A DNA stretch of 64,000 nucleotides, from NCBI GenBank assembly GCA_027922465.2, contig BQMF02000175.1, positions 496,001 to 560,000 on the forward strand, in the 5' to 3' direction. This stretch comes from Turritopsis dohrnii (lineage: Eukaryota; Cnidaria; Hydrozoa; Anthoathecata; Oceaniidae). The notes under the pieces were generated by a model. The model did not search any database. It saw only the letters and a program-made list of their open reading frames with translations, and was not told the DNA's origin. Numbering within the stretch: the first letter of the stretch is position 1; every line of letters starts with the position of its first letter. Below are positions 24,896 to 51,975 of this stretch, one piece after another. The position numbers and the translations under genes are program-made.

Positions 24896-25530
24896 AGTCA
24901 GCGTTTGCCCTCCCAAGTGTCTTGCGATTAGTCTAAAGCATCTCCATAGAAGCACTTCAATATTTATTAATCTTCGCTGTGACAGTTGGGACCGGCCGAA
25001 CTTTGAACGATACGGCCGATCTATCAACGGCACGACCCGTTTGAAGATCGGATGCCGAAGCGTTGGTAGTTGGGCCGGCGTTTAAAGATGGGGCAGATCA
25101 GATGCACCATGTATACGATCTCCATCTTATTGTCATTCAGATACATGGTGAAAATAAGTTGGACGAACAATAGGGAGGAGGGTGAGGTAAATATAATTTA
25201 AAGACTTTCAGCCCTTTCACATACTTTCAAAAGTTAGGTAAATTTATTTTGACTTACATTTTTTTAAAAGTTCTATATAGTTTTTTCTTCAAAATCAAGT
25301 TTCATCAGATTTTTCTATGCAGCATAAACTTAGCTGTTGAAACTCTTTTTCATAATGGTACTTAGGCTTAGGTCTGCACTTTAACTGATGAACTTGTTGG
25401 TGTGTTTCCACTTTTATACAAAGTTTACCATCAACAGAGCGAAAATTGTGGTGCGTTCGTAGAGTAGGACGGCGCAAGTCAAATTAACATCCATATTCTT
25501 TATATACTCATTTTCTGGCATTTAATAATT

Positions 25531-36035
<10,505 letters not shown>

Positions 36036-37641
36036 TGATGCATTGGGGTTCAGACAAGCACGTATTTTTTTATTTTTTTTTTTTTTTTTGTTATTACTCA
36101 GTTTTTTTTCAATCAGGAAACTCTTTTGAAATCAACTTTGAAGGTGTTGGTCTGAGCCTTGTATGTTTATTTATTGAAATTTCAATATTTTGGTGTGAAA
36201 GTCCTTGCGAGACGTTATATTTTAATGAAAATGCTCTTCGTCGTACCTTATCGGCGAAAATTCGTCGGGCATTAACTTCGTCGGTGAAAGATTTTCGTTG
36301 GATAACAATTTTTCGCCGATAAGGTAGCAGTGGTTTTTGCTCACGGGGATCGTGTTGTCTCGATACGTTTTCTTAATTTATCGATCAAAGGTCCGGTAAA
36401 AGCTGATTAAATCATCAAGTTCTCATCTCATGTCGACGTCGAAGATCACTCGTGTCGACGTCCACACGTTCAGCTTAACATGGTAAACTTGCTCGTTATT
36501 TATTATAAACTTTATTGTGATGTACGTTTGTTAACTTTTAATTTTTTGGTTTTTATAGGGACCGTTTTCTAAATTTTTTGTTATCATTTCTAGTCAAGCA
36601 AATATAGTTGTTTCAATATAATCTTTATCCTAATGTTTGTTGATCCGGAAATCCTAGTCTAATTGGTAAATTGCCGAATTTCTGTTTCAAGACCGTAGTT
36701 TTATCCAACCTTTGCTTCGATTTTTCAACAAAATAATTGCCATTGTCCAGGAAATTCTGATAATACAGGATATCTTAGAGCAGGTTATTTACCTGTTTTA
36801 GCCCTTCTACCCACGATATCCTCTGCACTTTTTCAGTTCGATATACAACATTATGAAGATGTTGCCATGATGGACAATACATGCTGCTTCTTTCAACCAG
36901 TCCCGTTTGGGGTTTTTTCGTCATGAACCTACTTGGTGCTACCAGGAGAAATAGTTGTCCAAGGCTGTTTTATTATTAACCAATCAGAATACGTTTCCCA
37001 GCCATGCCAAAGTGTTGAAACATTTTTTTTTTTGTTTACAAGAGAGAAAGGGTGAGAAATCATAGTCTCTTAAGTCTGAAAGTACATGGAAATCGAAAAT
37101 TGATACTGATGTATCCGACGCTTTTGGACAAGGGGAGTGTCATTTTTGTATGACATGGCATGTGACTTATTGTAAACGGACGATGATATCGAGTTTGAAT
37201 TCTGAAGGAAAGGCATTTCTTATTTCTTACTGTATGTTAATTCGACAAGCGCTTAAAGTTTCTCTCTCATTAGTAAAATGATTCGATTCGTCCTCCCACT
37301 ATAACTCGAAACCCACGGTTTAGCACGGTTCTTGGAAGTCTACCCACGAGTTGTGCTAATAAAAAAATAAACTTCTTCTATAAATATACTTTTTCATATA
37401 CTGTATATTGTTAAAATGAATACGATGATTCCAAATCTCGCTTTTCTTTCAATGTTATAAAATTTCTTCACTACATTACACTGCATTAAATAGATCATGT
37501 GTACATAAAACATGACGCTTTTTTCTCTCTATACATTCCACGAGAGAAATCCTGGGAACAAGGTTGGTTGTCACATGGCAGCATGTAAAGTACTGTTTAT
37601 CTATTGTTCTCTTTGAAGGAAAATAAAAGTGAAAAGTGTAA
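36036..37641. other. CNPPD1 3' flank
   Basis: A T-rich run lies at 36066-36089 and a foldback at 36244-36326. No AATAAA was seen close to the CNPPD1 stop. The first clear one is near 37365. Otherwise no gene is visible. Confidence 0.4.
36244..36326. mobile_element. ~83-bp foldback micro-MITE
   Basis: The left arm TACCTTATCGGCGAAAATTC and right arm TTTTTCGCCGATAAGGTA are reverse complements over about 17 bp. Between them CGTCGGGCATTAACTTCGTC carries further inverted words. Too short to encode anything. Confidence 0.6.
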
Positions 37642-38262
37642 AAGCCATTTTCCACTAAGCGGAATTGACCGCGCGATGTCGCGCGGATAGCATCTGCGCA
37701 TGCGTTCTTATGAGATATTATGATTTTCAGGCGGACATCCAGCGATATGCAGTGCCCATTTGAAGTTGAAGTTCTTCCAATTTCATTTGAGCAGTTTGGA
37801 ATGCCGACCAATAATATTTTCGGAATTTTGCTGGCAAATGCGGATTTGTATAAGTAAACATGGACATAGACGTGGAAAAAAAAAACATATAACTTCGTTT
37901 CCCTCGTTTCTTTGGCTTCCAGAGCATGTATAAATAAATATGTTATATTTTTAATTTTTAATGTTATGTGTTGTGAGAGAAATGTCAAAGTTACTGTTTA
38001 ATTATAGTAGCAGGTAATAAAGAAACACCAAAGGCTCTTGTTTCCAATAAACTTTTGAAGAAATAATTCAATGTATATATTTTTTTGTATGAAAGACATA
38101 TCACTACTGTACATAAACAAATAGTTACTCTTCAGTTCTGATCTTTCGTTTTGCCCGCGTGGAAATACAATCTGCGTACGCCTATAAACCAATCATAACG
38201 CATACGCAAATACCATCCGCGAGATTCCGCGCGGTCTAATCCGCTTAGTGGAAAATGGCCTT
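37642..38262. mobile_element. ~620-bp TIR element with 65-bp imperfect ends
   Basis: The left end GCCATTTTCCACTAAGCGGA and the right end TCCGCTTAGTGGAAAATGGC are reverse complements. Similarity continues inward through GACCGCGCG, CGCGGAT and GCATGCGTT-like words for about 65 bp. TAAA-like bases flank both ends, but the duplication cannot be fixed. The long minus-strand frame over this region (37476-37988) crosses the boundary and is not a gene. Confidence 0.65.
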
Positions 38263-38532
38263 AAAGGAACCAACTTCGTTCCCGGGATTCAATCTCACAA
38301 ACACCATTGTACACTTACAACAGTAGACCGTAATCCAATTAAGCGCCCAACCTTTATCTCAGCGCCCCATGTAAGCGCCCATATGAATCACTAAAAGCTA
38401 AAACAATGTACATATTCTAAGTCGGTGGGGAATAAATAAATGCTTTTGTTAACCGGACAACAAAGGTCTTCCTCTTTTACATGTGCTTTTAGTCCTAAAA
38501 GGAAAACGAAACTGCAAACGACAGTGCAACAA

Positions 38533-38654
38533 TCCAGCGGGCAAAATCGTTCAAAAGTCACTGCGATGAAGAACATTTTTAAAGAAATGGTCCGTATATT
38601 TCTACAGAAATACACTCCTTGGCAGTGATTTTTCAACAAATTTGCTCACTAGGA
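38533..38654. mobile_element. foldback MITE, copy 3
   Basis: Starts TCCAGCGGGCAAAATCGTTC and ends TTTTTCAACAAATTTGCTC followed by ACTAGGA. It is the most diverged of the three copies, with CACTGCGATGAAG and CTTGGCAGTG inside. Confidence 0.55.
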
Positions 38655-38899
38655 CGCTCGAAATATTCGTGACAAAAAAAATAAAGATTCAACCATGACA
38701 ACGGGCATCAATCAGGTAGGTGGGTGTGCAAAGAACCATCCCACAATCTCGCCGATTTCTCAACTGAATGTTCCCTGTAGTGGCTACACTATATTAAGTA
38801 CCTGGTTTATTGTGTTCTACCTTTTATCACCATCAGAGTCCAACTGCCGGGATTCGTTCTTATCAAGCGGGATTCTTTTGGGATCATCTGACGTCACAT

Positions 38900-39094
38900 C
38901 TGTATGCATGTTGCTATTCTTTATGGTGGACGAGGAGGAGTTATCATTGTTAGTAGTAGAGGTCGACTTCGCCTGAAAGATTGAAAATAATTTATCTATA
39001 CTTATTTTCAGTACCACAGAAATTCACCTTTGATTGAATGATAAATTCCGTACAGGACTGCTGCTTCTAGTTGATTTGCTGAAAGAACTTTTCA
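38900..39094 (-). other. possible alternative 3' exons of EGLN
   Basis: Two exon-like pieces downstream of the main stop have good splice signals. The first, 39094-39028 (67 nt), follows TTTTGTTTTAG and ends CAAAG/GTGAAT; it joins in frame to a GTAAGC donor inside the last main exon and encodes a Ser-rich stretch (KSSFSKSTRSSSPV). The second starts at 38972 after CTTTCAG. The frame then closes after about 16 more residues. Use of these exons is unproven. Confidence 0.3.
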
Positions 39095-39403
39095 CTAAAA
39101 CAAAAACAAAAAACACATTTATACGAAAATACCAACAAAGCCATTTGAAAGTATTTAAAATTGAAACCTATTTTTTTTTAATCGCGTTTGCAATCAATGT
39201 ATTTTCAGGGGTGTGGAATAAATCGCTGACACAGTTATCTCCGCCAATCTAATAAATTGCTGCTTTGCTAGAGATAAAAAAAAGTCCCCTTCCCTCTCCT
39301 TTGCGGACCAGACCACCCTCACCTCTACCTAGATGACACGCACCTGTACAAAGAATGCGCTCAGGGGAAACTGAATTACTCAAATCCAACTGCATCAAGG
39401 TGT

Positions 39404-39409
39404 TTTATT
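39404..39409 (-). promoter_or_regulatory. polyadenylation signal of EGLN
   Basis: AATAAA on the minus strand, about 29 nt after the TAA at 39440-39438, within TTGAAATAAAACACC. Confidence 0.55.
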
Positions 39410-39437
39410 TCAAGACAACAAAGTACTAGATAACAAC

Positions 39438-44500
<5,063 letters not shown>

Positions 44501-44997
44501 TTTGCTGTTTAATCATTTCACTTTTACTTTCAACAAGAAATCAAATTTAATATTCCATCTATAAAATGGGAATAAATTTATAAGGAAGGTATGCAGTTTT
44601 GTGTAGATCACACTATCAGGTTATCACAAAAACAACAAAGAATTTTGAACAAATAGAACTTCAACTATCAGTTTGATTAATTTTGTTTTTATGTGTGAGG
44701 TCCATAAACATGAACTGACCTTTAATACAAAGGGATAAAAAAAATGAAACCAGTACATGACATTGTGCATGCATTTGCAATTAAAACAAGATTATCACTC
44801 GTAGCAACATAAATTATTTAAACAATGGACACAAACAAAAAAATGGCCTTTCAACCCTTTGTAGTATTGTCATTATTGTTATTTGAACAATCTTACATAA
44901 CATTATATACATTGATTGAGTCTGTTTTGATAAATTTGCCATTATATACTTGATCGAAATTGAGATTTTCGTATAGGTCTAATTTTACAAATCTCTT

Positions 44998-45354
44998 TTA
45001 CCGAGCATGTTCATCTGGATGAGGCGGCGCTTTGATTTGTCGCCTCTTATGAGAGTAATACTGCCAATGTAATAACTGCTGCTCATCAATAAACTTTGCA
45101 CACCCTGGGTTTACAAGTTCTTTACGGAACTGTTCATACTGTAATAACTCCAAAAACATCAGACACTGTGGATACTTCAAAAACCGTGCATAGGCAGACT
45201 GTTTCCAATATAATAAATAATTCAGGTAATTGATAAAAGCCTTGTCTTCGAAGTAACCGCGTTGTGCAAGAAAGTTCAGGTAATATGGATTTGACAAACA
45301 TTGAACAAATTCAAGCTCAACTTCAAATCGCTGTTGATCATCTTTTGATTCCAT
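44998..45354 (-). CDS. MED31: Mediator complex subunit 31 (SOH1)
   Basis: Intronless 118-residue frame. Subunit of the Mediator middle module, which links transcription factors to RNA polymerase II in the nucleus. Conserved blocks in order: FEVELEFVQCLSNPYYLNFL, AQRGYFEDKAFINYLNYLLY, LKYPQCLMFLELLQYEQF, and CAKFIDEQQLLHWQYY. Together they cover almost the whole protein and match the near-invariant MED31 core. The C-terminus is shorter than in vertebrates. The start at 45354 precedes the core by about 10 residues, as expected. EGLN lies 0.5 kb downstream on the same strand; the spacing does not suggest an operon. Confidence 0.96.
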   Translation of the reverse strand: MESKDDQQRFEVELEFVQCLSNPYYLNFLAQRGYFEDKAFINYLNYLLYWKQSAYARFLKYPQCLMFLELLQYEQFRKELVNPGCAKFIDEQQLLHWQYYSHKRRQIKAPPHPDEHAR

Positions 45355-45734
45355 TTTTTTATTTCAGGACATTTGTTAAAAATACTAATGGACATAAAAA
45401 AAAGATCATATATTGGAAAAGCAAACAATTGACATTTTCTGGAAGGCGTATAGAATCTGGTACAACCCATATAATAATAAAAATAATTAGACCAAACAGT
45501 TCGTGAAATGGATACAGAAACCACACTTGGTAATTACAGTTGAAATGTAATAAAAACTTTTCTTACTTGGAGCAGCAAAAATAATATTAAAATTATGGGA
45601 CAAAATGAGGATCGAGAGAGTAAGAAGTCACAATATTTAAGACCGCTGGCTTTGGTCTGTAATTGTAGCTCATTCACCAAGACATAAGATCAGTTTTAAG
45701 AGTATTATATCAAATATAATAATCTTATAATCTG

Positions 45735-46190
45735 TATTGTGCATCCCACTTTTATTTTAAAGAGTGATATGGTTAATTAAATTTGATGGTCAAGTTCTTC
45801 TTAGTTGTGCATAAAACCACATAGAGGTGAGAGACACTTTTTTCATGATTAGTATAAAAGCACGTGGCGTGACATTAGTTTATTTTATTATCACGGGGGA
45901 ACCATTGCTTTGCATCCCCAATTGAACGCAACGTTTTTGGAGAAATTTCTGTAGAACCAATAAGGACACTGACATTTTTTGGGATCTGCAATACAGCCGA
46001 CGTGGTCACTAAAAATTTGGGGCAAATTATTTTTGGTGCTGCTGATTTGACATCATCAAAATCTTTGATCGGCAATATCTCAGTACGATTGATTGTAGTG
46101 AAATGATCCCATACATTTTTTGCTCAGTGGAGCTCTACAACAATGTTTCCTTTCCAATTCCGTAATTAAAATTTTCATCACAGGGTTCGC
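45735..46190 (+). mobile_element. diverged Helitron-related repeat
   Basis: CGTTTTTGGAGAAATTTCTG, CTGACATTTTTTGGGATCTG, ACATCATCAAAATCTTTGAT and ATGATCCCATACATTTTT match, in the same order, the interior of Helitron units 3-6. The terminal TC start and the 3' hairpin were not found. Confidence 0.5.
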
Positions 46191-46299
46191 ACACAGGAAT
46201 GCAGAAAAAAGTTTTACCTGGGATAAATAATAATGCTAACAACTGGTGTCCACTTTTCTATTGAAACATTAATCTTTACAATTTCACTTTAGTAAGTAA

Positions 46300-46552
46300 T
46301 TAACTCGGAGTTTTTAGTCCTTGGGCTTCCATATGACTTCCATATGACTTACTGCCAGAGATACATAAAACATTGCTCTAACTTGCCCAAAGACCAGTGT
46401 GCAGTCAGTCTATGGCTCCTAATGGGCTGATATGCTGCTTTTAAAGCGCATCAGAGTGGTGTATTGAGATACAACATGACTGGACTCGAACACAGTTCGC
46501 AGCGGTCGCACTCTAAGGTTCTAACCACTACACCATCGCTGCACCAACTTTA
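46300..46552 (-). mobile_element. tRNA-derived SINE-like element
   Basis: On the minus strand from about 46549, CAGCGATGGTGTAGTGGTTA resembles a tRNA A box with flank, and GTGTTCGAGTCC about 45 nt further matches a B box. The spacing fits a Pol III type 2 promoter. The acceptor stem does not pair properly, so it is not a working tRNA. About 180 bp of unrelated sequence follows. Confidence 0.5.
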
Positions 46553-46889
46553 TCTACTTTAGGCTTTATCAACATCTATCAAGAGCTTGAAAATCTGTAA
46601 TGGCATCATCCATGTATTAAACAACGTACTCTGTTACTGAGATATCTTCTATCATTCAAAGACTTCAAAAATATTACCTCATCACCAATATCATGTAACC
46701 CAAAAACATTATCCTATTGCTTCTCAATACATTTGCCCCTGAATGTCACACTTGATTGTACCCAGCAGTAAAAAAGTGGCATTGAAACATTTTGCTAATA
46801 CTGAAAAGTATTCTTGCTGCTACCTGACTTGATGTGAAAATAAGAAATTAAAATTGTGAAAATAAGAAAAGTGGATACACAGTGCATAT

Positions 46890-47290
46890 TAGTACATAGA
46901 TTTATATACTAAATAAACATTGTGCAAACTATTTTTATTTTAGAGAGTGACAGTTTTAATTAAATTTTACGGTCAAGTTCTTCATAGGAGTACCTAAAAC
47001 CACATCGAGGTGAAATGTAGTTTTACCACATAAACCCACACGAAAATGTATAGTAGCAGAAACTGACGTTAGAGAGAATCATTGCATTGAACCTTATATA
47101 TATATATATACGATAAACTGCATTTTTGGAGTCTGTGACAATGACGATTAGGTGATGACAAAAATGGTTTGGGGACAGGGCTGCAACATCATGGAAATCT
47201 TTGATTGACGATATCTCCATGACAGTTGATCACAGCGAAATGATCCCTATATATTTTTTGATTATAGTTTTTTGAGCTGCAAGATGGCTA
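46890..47290 (+). mobile_element. second diverged Helitron-related repeat
   Basis: It shares TTTATTTTAGAGAGTGACAG and GGTCAAGTTCTTC with the copy at 45.75 kb. ATGGAAATCTTTGATTGACG, GATATCTCCATGACAGTTGA and AATGATCCCTATATA follow, as in the Helitron interior. A short TA run lies at 47096-47111. Ends not identified. Confidence 0.45.
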
Positions 47291-48309
47291 TACTTTCTGT
47301 TTGTATTTCCGTCATTTATTTTTCTGGCAACTTTTCTGACAGCATGTGTTTGAAATTAAACTGTAGTAATGACCCTCGTAAGTATCTTTCATTCACTGGT
47401 CTTACAAACCATATCTCAGAAGAGAAATGGTTGTCTGTTATTAATATTGTAATTAGCACGTTGAAAATATTGTCAAATATAACTATATATAAGCATTTCT
47501 CATGAATTGATCAAAGTCACCCCCATGCATGATGATTGATGTTGTTGTTTTCTTGCGAAGATCAGCTCAAATTACTTCTCTGGAACTACAATGTTATACA
47601 GGATGTGAAATTTTGAACTGAAGGTTATGATATGAAAGTTTCAAAAAGTACTGTTTAAGTATGTGTGAAGTTATTTTTAGAGTAGTGGCAAAAAAGTCAT
47701 TTTATCCATTTATTTATGGATAAAATCTTAAAGTTTTTTTAGCTTTTACTGAAATATATGAAAACTAATCCAAACAAAAGAAATAAAACCACTTAAAACT
47801 CTCACCAAAGACCAATTTGTTTAAAGCCAACCCTTCTCAAAGAGTAATATTTGACAAAATAATAAATATGAAAAGAATAAAGTCAAAATCGGTCCCTCTA
47901 GCTATCTCTAATATAATAGAGTAGCTATCACTTAATAAATATGAAATTTTATCAATTTGATCAAGCAACGTAAATCTTTAGCAATATCATTGATTATGAC
48001 TTTAATGTAGATGGGAAGTTTGTATGGGTTTTTAATATAATAAAATAAAATCACAATAAAATCTAGTTCTAATCTAATCAACCACAACAAACTGTTTATG
48101 TACAAAAAAACGCTGAGATGAGCATGGGAACTTCTTCCTTACTACTGAATCCAGCGGAGCGAAATATGATCACGTTCGGATATTGCTGCGCGGACACATT
48201 TTACACGGGCCACCACCGCAGAGGTTATTTTTCCACAATTTTGTTTAAACACCGTGTCATTGCCTAGCCAACAAGAACCAGATGGCACAAAGCAGTAGCA
48301 TCAAATGTT
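47291..48309. other. noncoding stretch
   Basis: No gene visible. The 77-codon frame at 47272-47505 has no domain and partly overlaps a repeat. Confidence 0.4.
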
Positions 48310-48552
48310 TTGACAAAATTAAACAAGTGGAATGAAGTTTAATTGAAATAATAATTTAGCCCTGATCTAAGTATTCAAGTGAGATTCGGCTTCCGACAAA
48401 ATTCCTACTTCAAAGATTGACAGCAAGTTGATATGTCAGTGACACCCAGGTGAAATTCTTAGGGTGATGGGGTTGGTGGGCACTTGAATACTTAGATCAG
48501 GGCTAAATTATTATTTCAATTAAACTTCATTCCACTTGTTTAATTTTGTCAA
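48310..48552. repeat. 72-bp perfect inverted repeat with 99-bp spacer
   Basis: Positions 48310-48381 and 48481-48552 are exact reverse complements, starting TTGACAAAATTAAACAAGTG. The inner halves contain TAATTTAGCCCTGATCTAAG, a diverged version of the terminal repeat of the adjacent DIRS-like element. The spacer continues with GAGATTCGGCTTCCGAC, also found at that element's far end. Confidence 0.9.
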
Positions 48553-48763
48553 TAATAATTTAGCCTCTGACCGTAAGTATTCAAATGAGATTTCAAAGCA
48601 CCAACTTTGATCTCAATGTCCCAGATAGATTGGTGTCAAACATCAAAGTTCATAGTAAGGTCATAAGGATTCCATCTAGATGTATATATATTTGTATCCT
48701 ATCATGACAAATTATGTACAGGTTTTCCTAACTGTCTCCCCAAAATTCTTTAAAATAGGGAGC

Positions 48764-49852
48764 CTATAAAACTTGGCAAAGGGTGGAAAAGTTCCTCCAT
48801 CCTGCTGCTTTGGCAATATCTTTCAACGATAACCCCATTTGCTCCGCTTTACTGGTGGATGCCTTCCTCGTTGAGTGAGTACTGAAGACCACTATGTCAA
48901 TACCAGCAATGCCTAAAAACAACTTGACATATCTGGCAATCGTTGATGATACTACAGGCTTGTGCGGATAAGCATAGGAGAGAATTAGATTCTGAGGGTT
49001 TCTCTCCAAATTCTCTCTGATGTTTTCTGTTCTTCGGAGGTACTCCTCGAGGCAATCCACAATGCAAAGTTTAGTGTTATCTGGGAAGGTGCGAAAAACC
49101 AATGGTTCCTGATGTTTCCCTGGTTTTGTTGTTTTAAGCACTGTTGGTATGTAGAAAGTAATAGAATCCTTTGATTTGTGACAGAAGTCAATCTGGAGTG
49201 CCCCAATGGTCTGAGCACGCTGTCCACTTAGTAGGCAAAGTAAAGTCACCAACGTTTTTGTCAGAAATTCCATGTCGAGCTCTTTGTCCTCTGGCAACCC
49301 TGAGATATAATTCAGTACAATGTCAGGATCATAAACTGCTGTGTGTTTTGGAAGGGACGGTCTTAGTTTAAAGACTCCTTTTATAACTCTGCTGACTGCC
49401 TCGTTTGATCCAAAGGATATTCCATTCATCTTTGGGAGTACTGCTGACAAGGCTGATCTTGCTGCCGCTATATAGCCATATTTCGAGCCCTGGTTGAACA
49501 GGTGAGTTAGAAAACCTATCCCATCATTGTGTGAGGCATTGTAAGGTGAAATGTTTCTTGTTTCGCAGAACTCCATCCATCTACGCAAATAATTATCATA
49601 GCTTGTGGAAGTGCTGGTTGACCAGGAGGATAGGAGTAAGTTTGTTGCTTCCAGTGGCAAACCTTTCATCTCTATAGCTTCCCTGGAGACAAATGCTTCA
49701 ATCAGCTTCAAGTGGCTTCTCAGGGGATGCTTCTCCTCCTCCCCCCGTTGTGGGAGTACAAGGAGATCTTCCCTAGGAAAGACAGGTACATCTTTAATTA
49801 ATATTTCTAAAATGGGATGTATACCAAGGTTGGTTTGGCCAATCTGGTACAA
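48764..49852 (-). pseudogene. DIRS tyrosine recombinase, frameshifted before the catalytic Tyr
   Basis: About 362 codons. The N-terminal SAM-like part includes TSYDNYLRRWMEFCE. The catalytic domain has the first Arg in LLSGQRAQTIGAL and the His-x-x-Arg in FSTHSTRKASTSKA. The helix before the nucleophile is present (AKAAGWRNFST), but the frame then closes within a few codons. The expected Phe-Tyr box lies in the neighbouring frame directly downstream, so a single-base insertion has removed the nucleophile. Confidence 0.8.
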
Positions 49853-49934
49853 TCAGTAAACCTGAAGCTTCATCATGACAAATGTTTTGAATAGTTTTCG
49901 TCACACAGTTAAAGGGCGGGAAGGCATAAAATTA

Positions 49935-51474
49935 TCAAATATATATTATGATATCACCCCAGTTTATCATGAATGCATCCACACCTAAACATTCCGGGTC
50001 CGGACTAAAGGAATAAAATTCAGGTAGCTGTGTGTTGATGTGAGTGGCAAAAAGGTCAACCTTGGGTTCATAATTTAAGGCTTTGGTGAGGTCTTGGAAT
50101 GTTGTCTTAGCCAACATCCATTCCGTCCTTGTCTCTGCTTTTCGTGACTCATTGTCAGCCTCGACATTCAGGACACCTGGGATATGGGTGGCAGAGATCC
50201 AATTACTCCGGTCTATGGAAAGGAATCGAAGCATTATAATCTTCTCTACGTTCTTTGAGCATTCTAGCTTGTCTTTATTTGTAGTAAACAGGTCGTCTAT
50301 GTAATCCGCCAAGACAATTTTTTTGTTTTCTCAGGTGGGCCAACGGAGGCTTCATAATTTTTGTGAACTTCCGTGGACCTTCTGTATAACCGTTCGGCAA
50401 GTTTACAAATTGGTAAAACTTCAAGAATGTTTGGCAATCCTTGTGGATCGGGACGCTGTAATATGCATCCTTGATATCCATTTTTGACATGTAGGCATAA
50501 GGTCGTATTAAGCATAAGGTAGACTTCAACGTCTGCATCTTAAACTTTTTCTTTTCGATTTCTTCGTTAAGCCTTTTAAGGTTGAGAATAAATCGAAATC
50601 CACCATCTGATTTCTCAGTTACAAAAATTGGTGATATGAATTCTCCTTCCTCATGGAAGGATGGTTTAATCACTCCTTTTTGAAGCAATTTTTCAACCTC
50701 ATTGTTCACAAAATCTTCCATACTTGTATTCAATGGGTAGGATTTGTTTGGCTGTTGTACCGGCACATCTTGTATTGGAATACGTAGGCCAGATATAGTC
50801 TGAAGAACCTCAACATCAGATGTTATGCCTTCCCAGATGTGAAGGCATTCATTTCTTACTTTTAACGTTTCTTTGATTTCTTTTGAGGTGGGAATCTTGA
50901 TCAAGGGCGGTGTTTGGTCCATTTTTGCCGTTTTTGGTGGCTTGAAGTTTGACGAACTCTGTTGTTGGCTAGACTGGCCCTTGTCATTCTTTTTCTTTGA
51001 GTCCTTCTCCAAAAGATAATTCAATTTGTTCTCCTCTCTTAGCTTCTCGAGGCGCTTATGGATAGAGTCCCCAAAGAAAAATTGTGAACTCTCGTCAACA
51101 CCAGTCGCCAACTTTGAGTATTGTTGTGGCAAGCTTGGCTTTATAAGGTCCCTTCGGACCTGGTTCATAAGCTGAGAGGTTTTACCAGCTAGGGTCATTG
51201 CCTCCTTCAGTAGCAGCATTGGTTGTTTAACAACCATGTTCCTTTCTAAATGATTTGACTCAGAACCTTCAGACAATGTGTCCGCTGCCCTCAACATCAT
51301 TGTTATGGATGCTGAAAACATTCTCTGTATCTCTTGCATTCGGAAGTCATTTGTCCGTACATATTGGGGCAAAGTTGTCCATACCTCCTTGTTTGTCTTC
51401 TTGGGAACAAGAAAGACACAATTGGAGGGAATGGTGGCTTCCTCTTTCTTCGCTTTTACAAGCTCAGGCTTCAA
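49935..51474 (-). pseudogene. DIRS reverse transcriptase and truncated RNase H
   Basis: The 5' part completes gag-like sequence. Then come the RT fingers with EVEKLLQKGVIKPS, GEFISPIFVTEKSDGGFRFI and MSKMDIKDAYYSVPI. A frameshift in an A run near 50310 separates these from the active-site box DYIDD in the frame 50312-49935. After about 20 further residues an internal deletion joins directly to an RNase H tail (SATHIPGVLNVEADNESR). The middle of the RT/RNase H region is gone. Confidence 0.8.
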
Positions 51475-51477
51475 AGG

Positions 51478-51975
51478 CTAATTGAGGCAGTTGAGCTTTG
51501 CAGAACTAGCAAGGAAAGAGCATATCTCCCGCCCAGGGGCTTGAGTTTCCTCCTCAAAATCCCTTGCTGCCATGTGCCAGAATTCCTGGTCTTCTTCCAG
51601 GACTTTGTCACTTCTGGATTCCCCTTCCTCTTTGTCATCTTTAGTAGATGACCCTCCGCATGCTAATAGCCACTGGCCAGACGCGGAGATGGAAAGGGAA
51701 TCTTTTACTGACTGAGACTCCTCTGAGGCATTGTCAGTCAGTAAGGATTTCGGGCAAGCTCCCTCTGGAGCATTAGTACCCTTATTCTTAGTTTGGAACA
51801 ACTCCAGCATTTGATTGATCTGCTTCTGTTGGTTAGCCATCATAGCCTCAAGTTTGGAAATTTCATCTTTGTTCGCCTCTTGCATTGTCTGTAACACTGA
51901 AGAGACAATTGCTGTACAATCGATGTTCATTGGCGCTCCAATGTTTGCAGGTGGTAATGTTGGTACCTGCACCAT
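51478..51975 (-). pseudogene. DIRS gag N-terminal part, closed by an in-frame stop
   Basis: A 165-residue frame with a predicted coiled coil (KLEAMMANQQKQINQMLELF) and an acidic tract. It ends at a TAG (51480-51478). The following frame is the same phase and continues with gag-like sequence, so the stop is a point lesion or a readthrough site rather than a true protein end. Confidence 0.6.

Larger units (their letters stand above)
24197..25530. promoter_or_regulatory. divergent interval between DNAJB11 and CNPPD1 starts
   Basis: The two start codons face outward 1.3 kb apart, so both promoters should lie here. Near the DNAJB11 start (24248-24355) the word TATCAACG or TTCAACGG occurs about five times. 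CTATCAACG followed by ACGACCCGTTTG recurs near 25020-25042. Between them are three ~70-bp tandem units. No TATA box could be assigned. The repeat content suggests an inserted element rather than pure promoter. Confidence 0.45.

Noticed and set aside
37476..37988. 170-codon minus-strand frame
   Set aside because: It crosses the boundary of a TIR element and has no domain-like sequence.
38817..39017. Ser/Thr/Asn-rich minus-strand frame as the EGLN C-terminus
   Set aside because: No combination of visible splice sites brings it into the EGLN frame.
46480..46552. Functional tRNA gene
   Set aside because: A and B boxes are present, but the acceptor stem does not pair; a SINE fits better.
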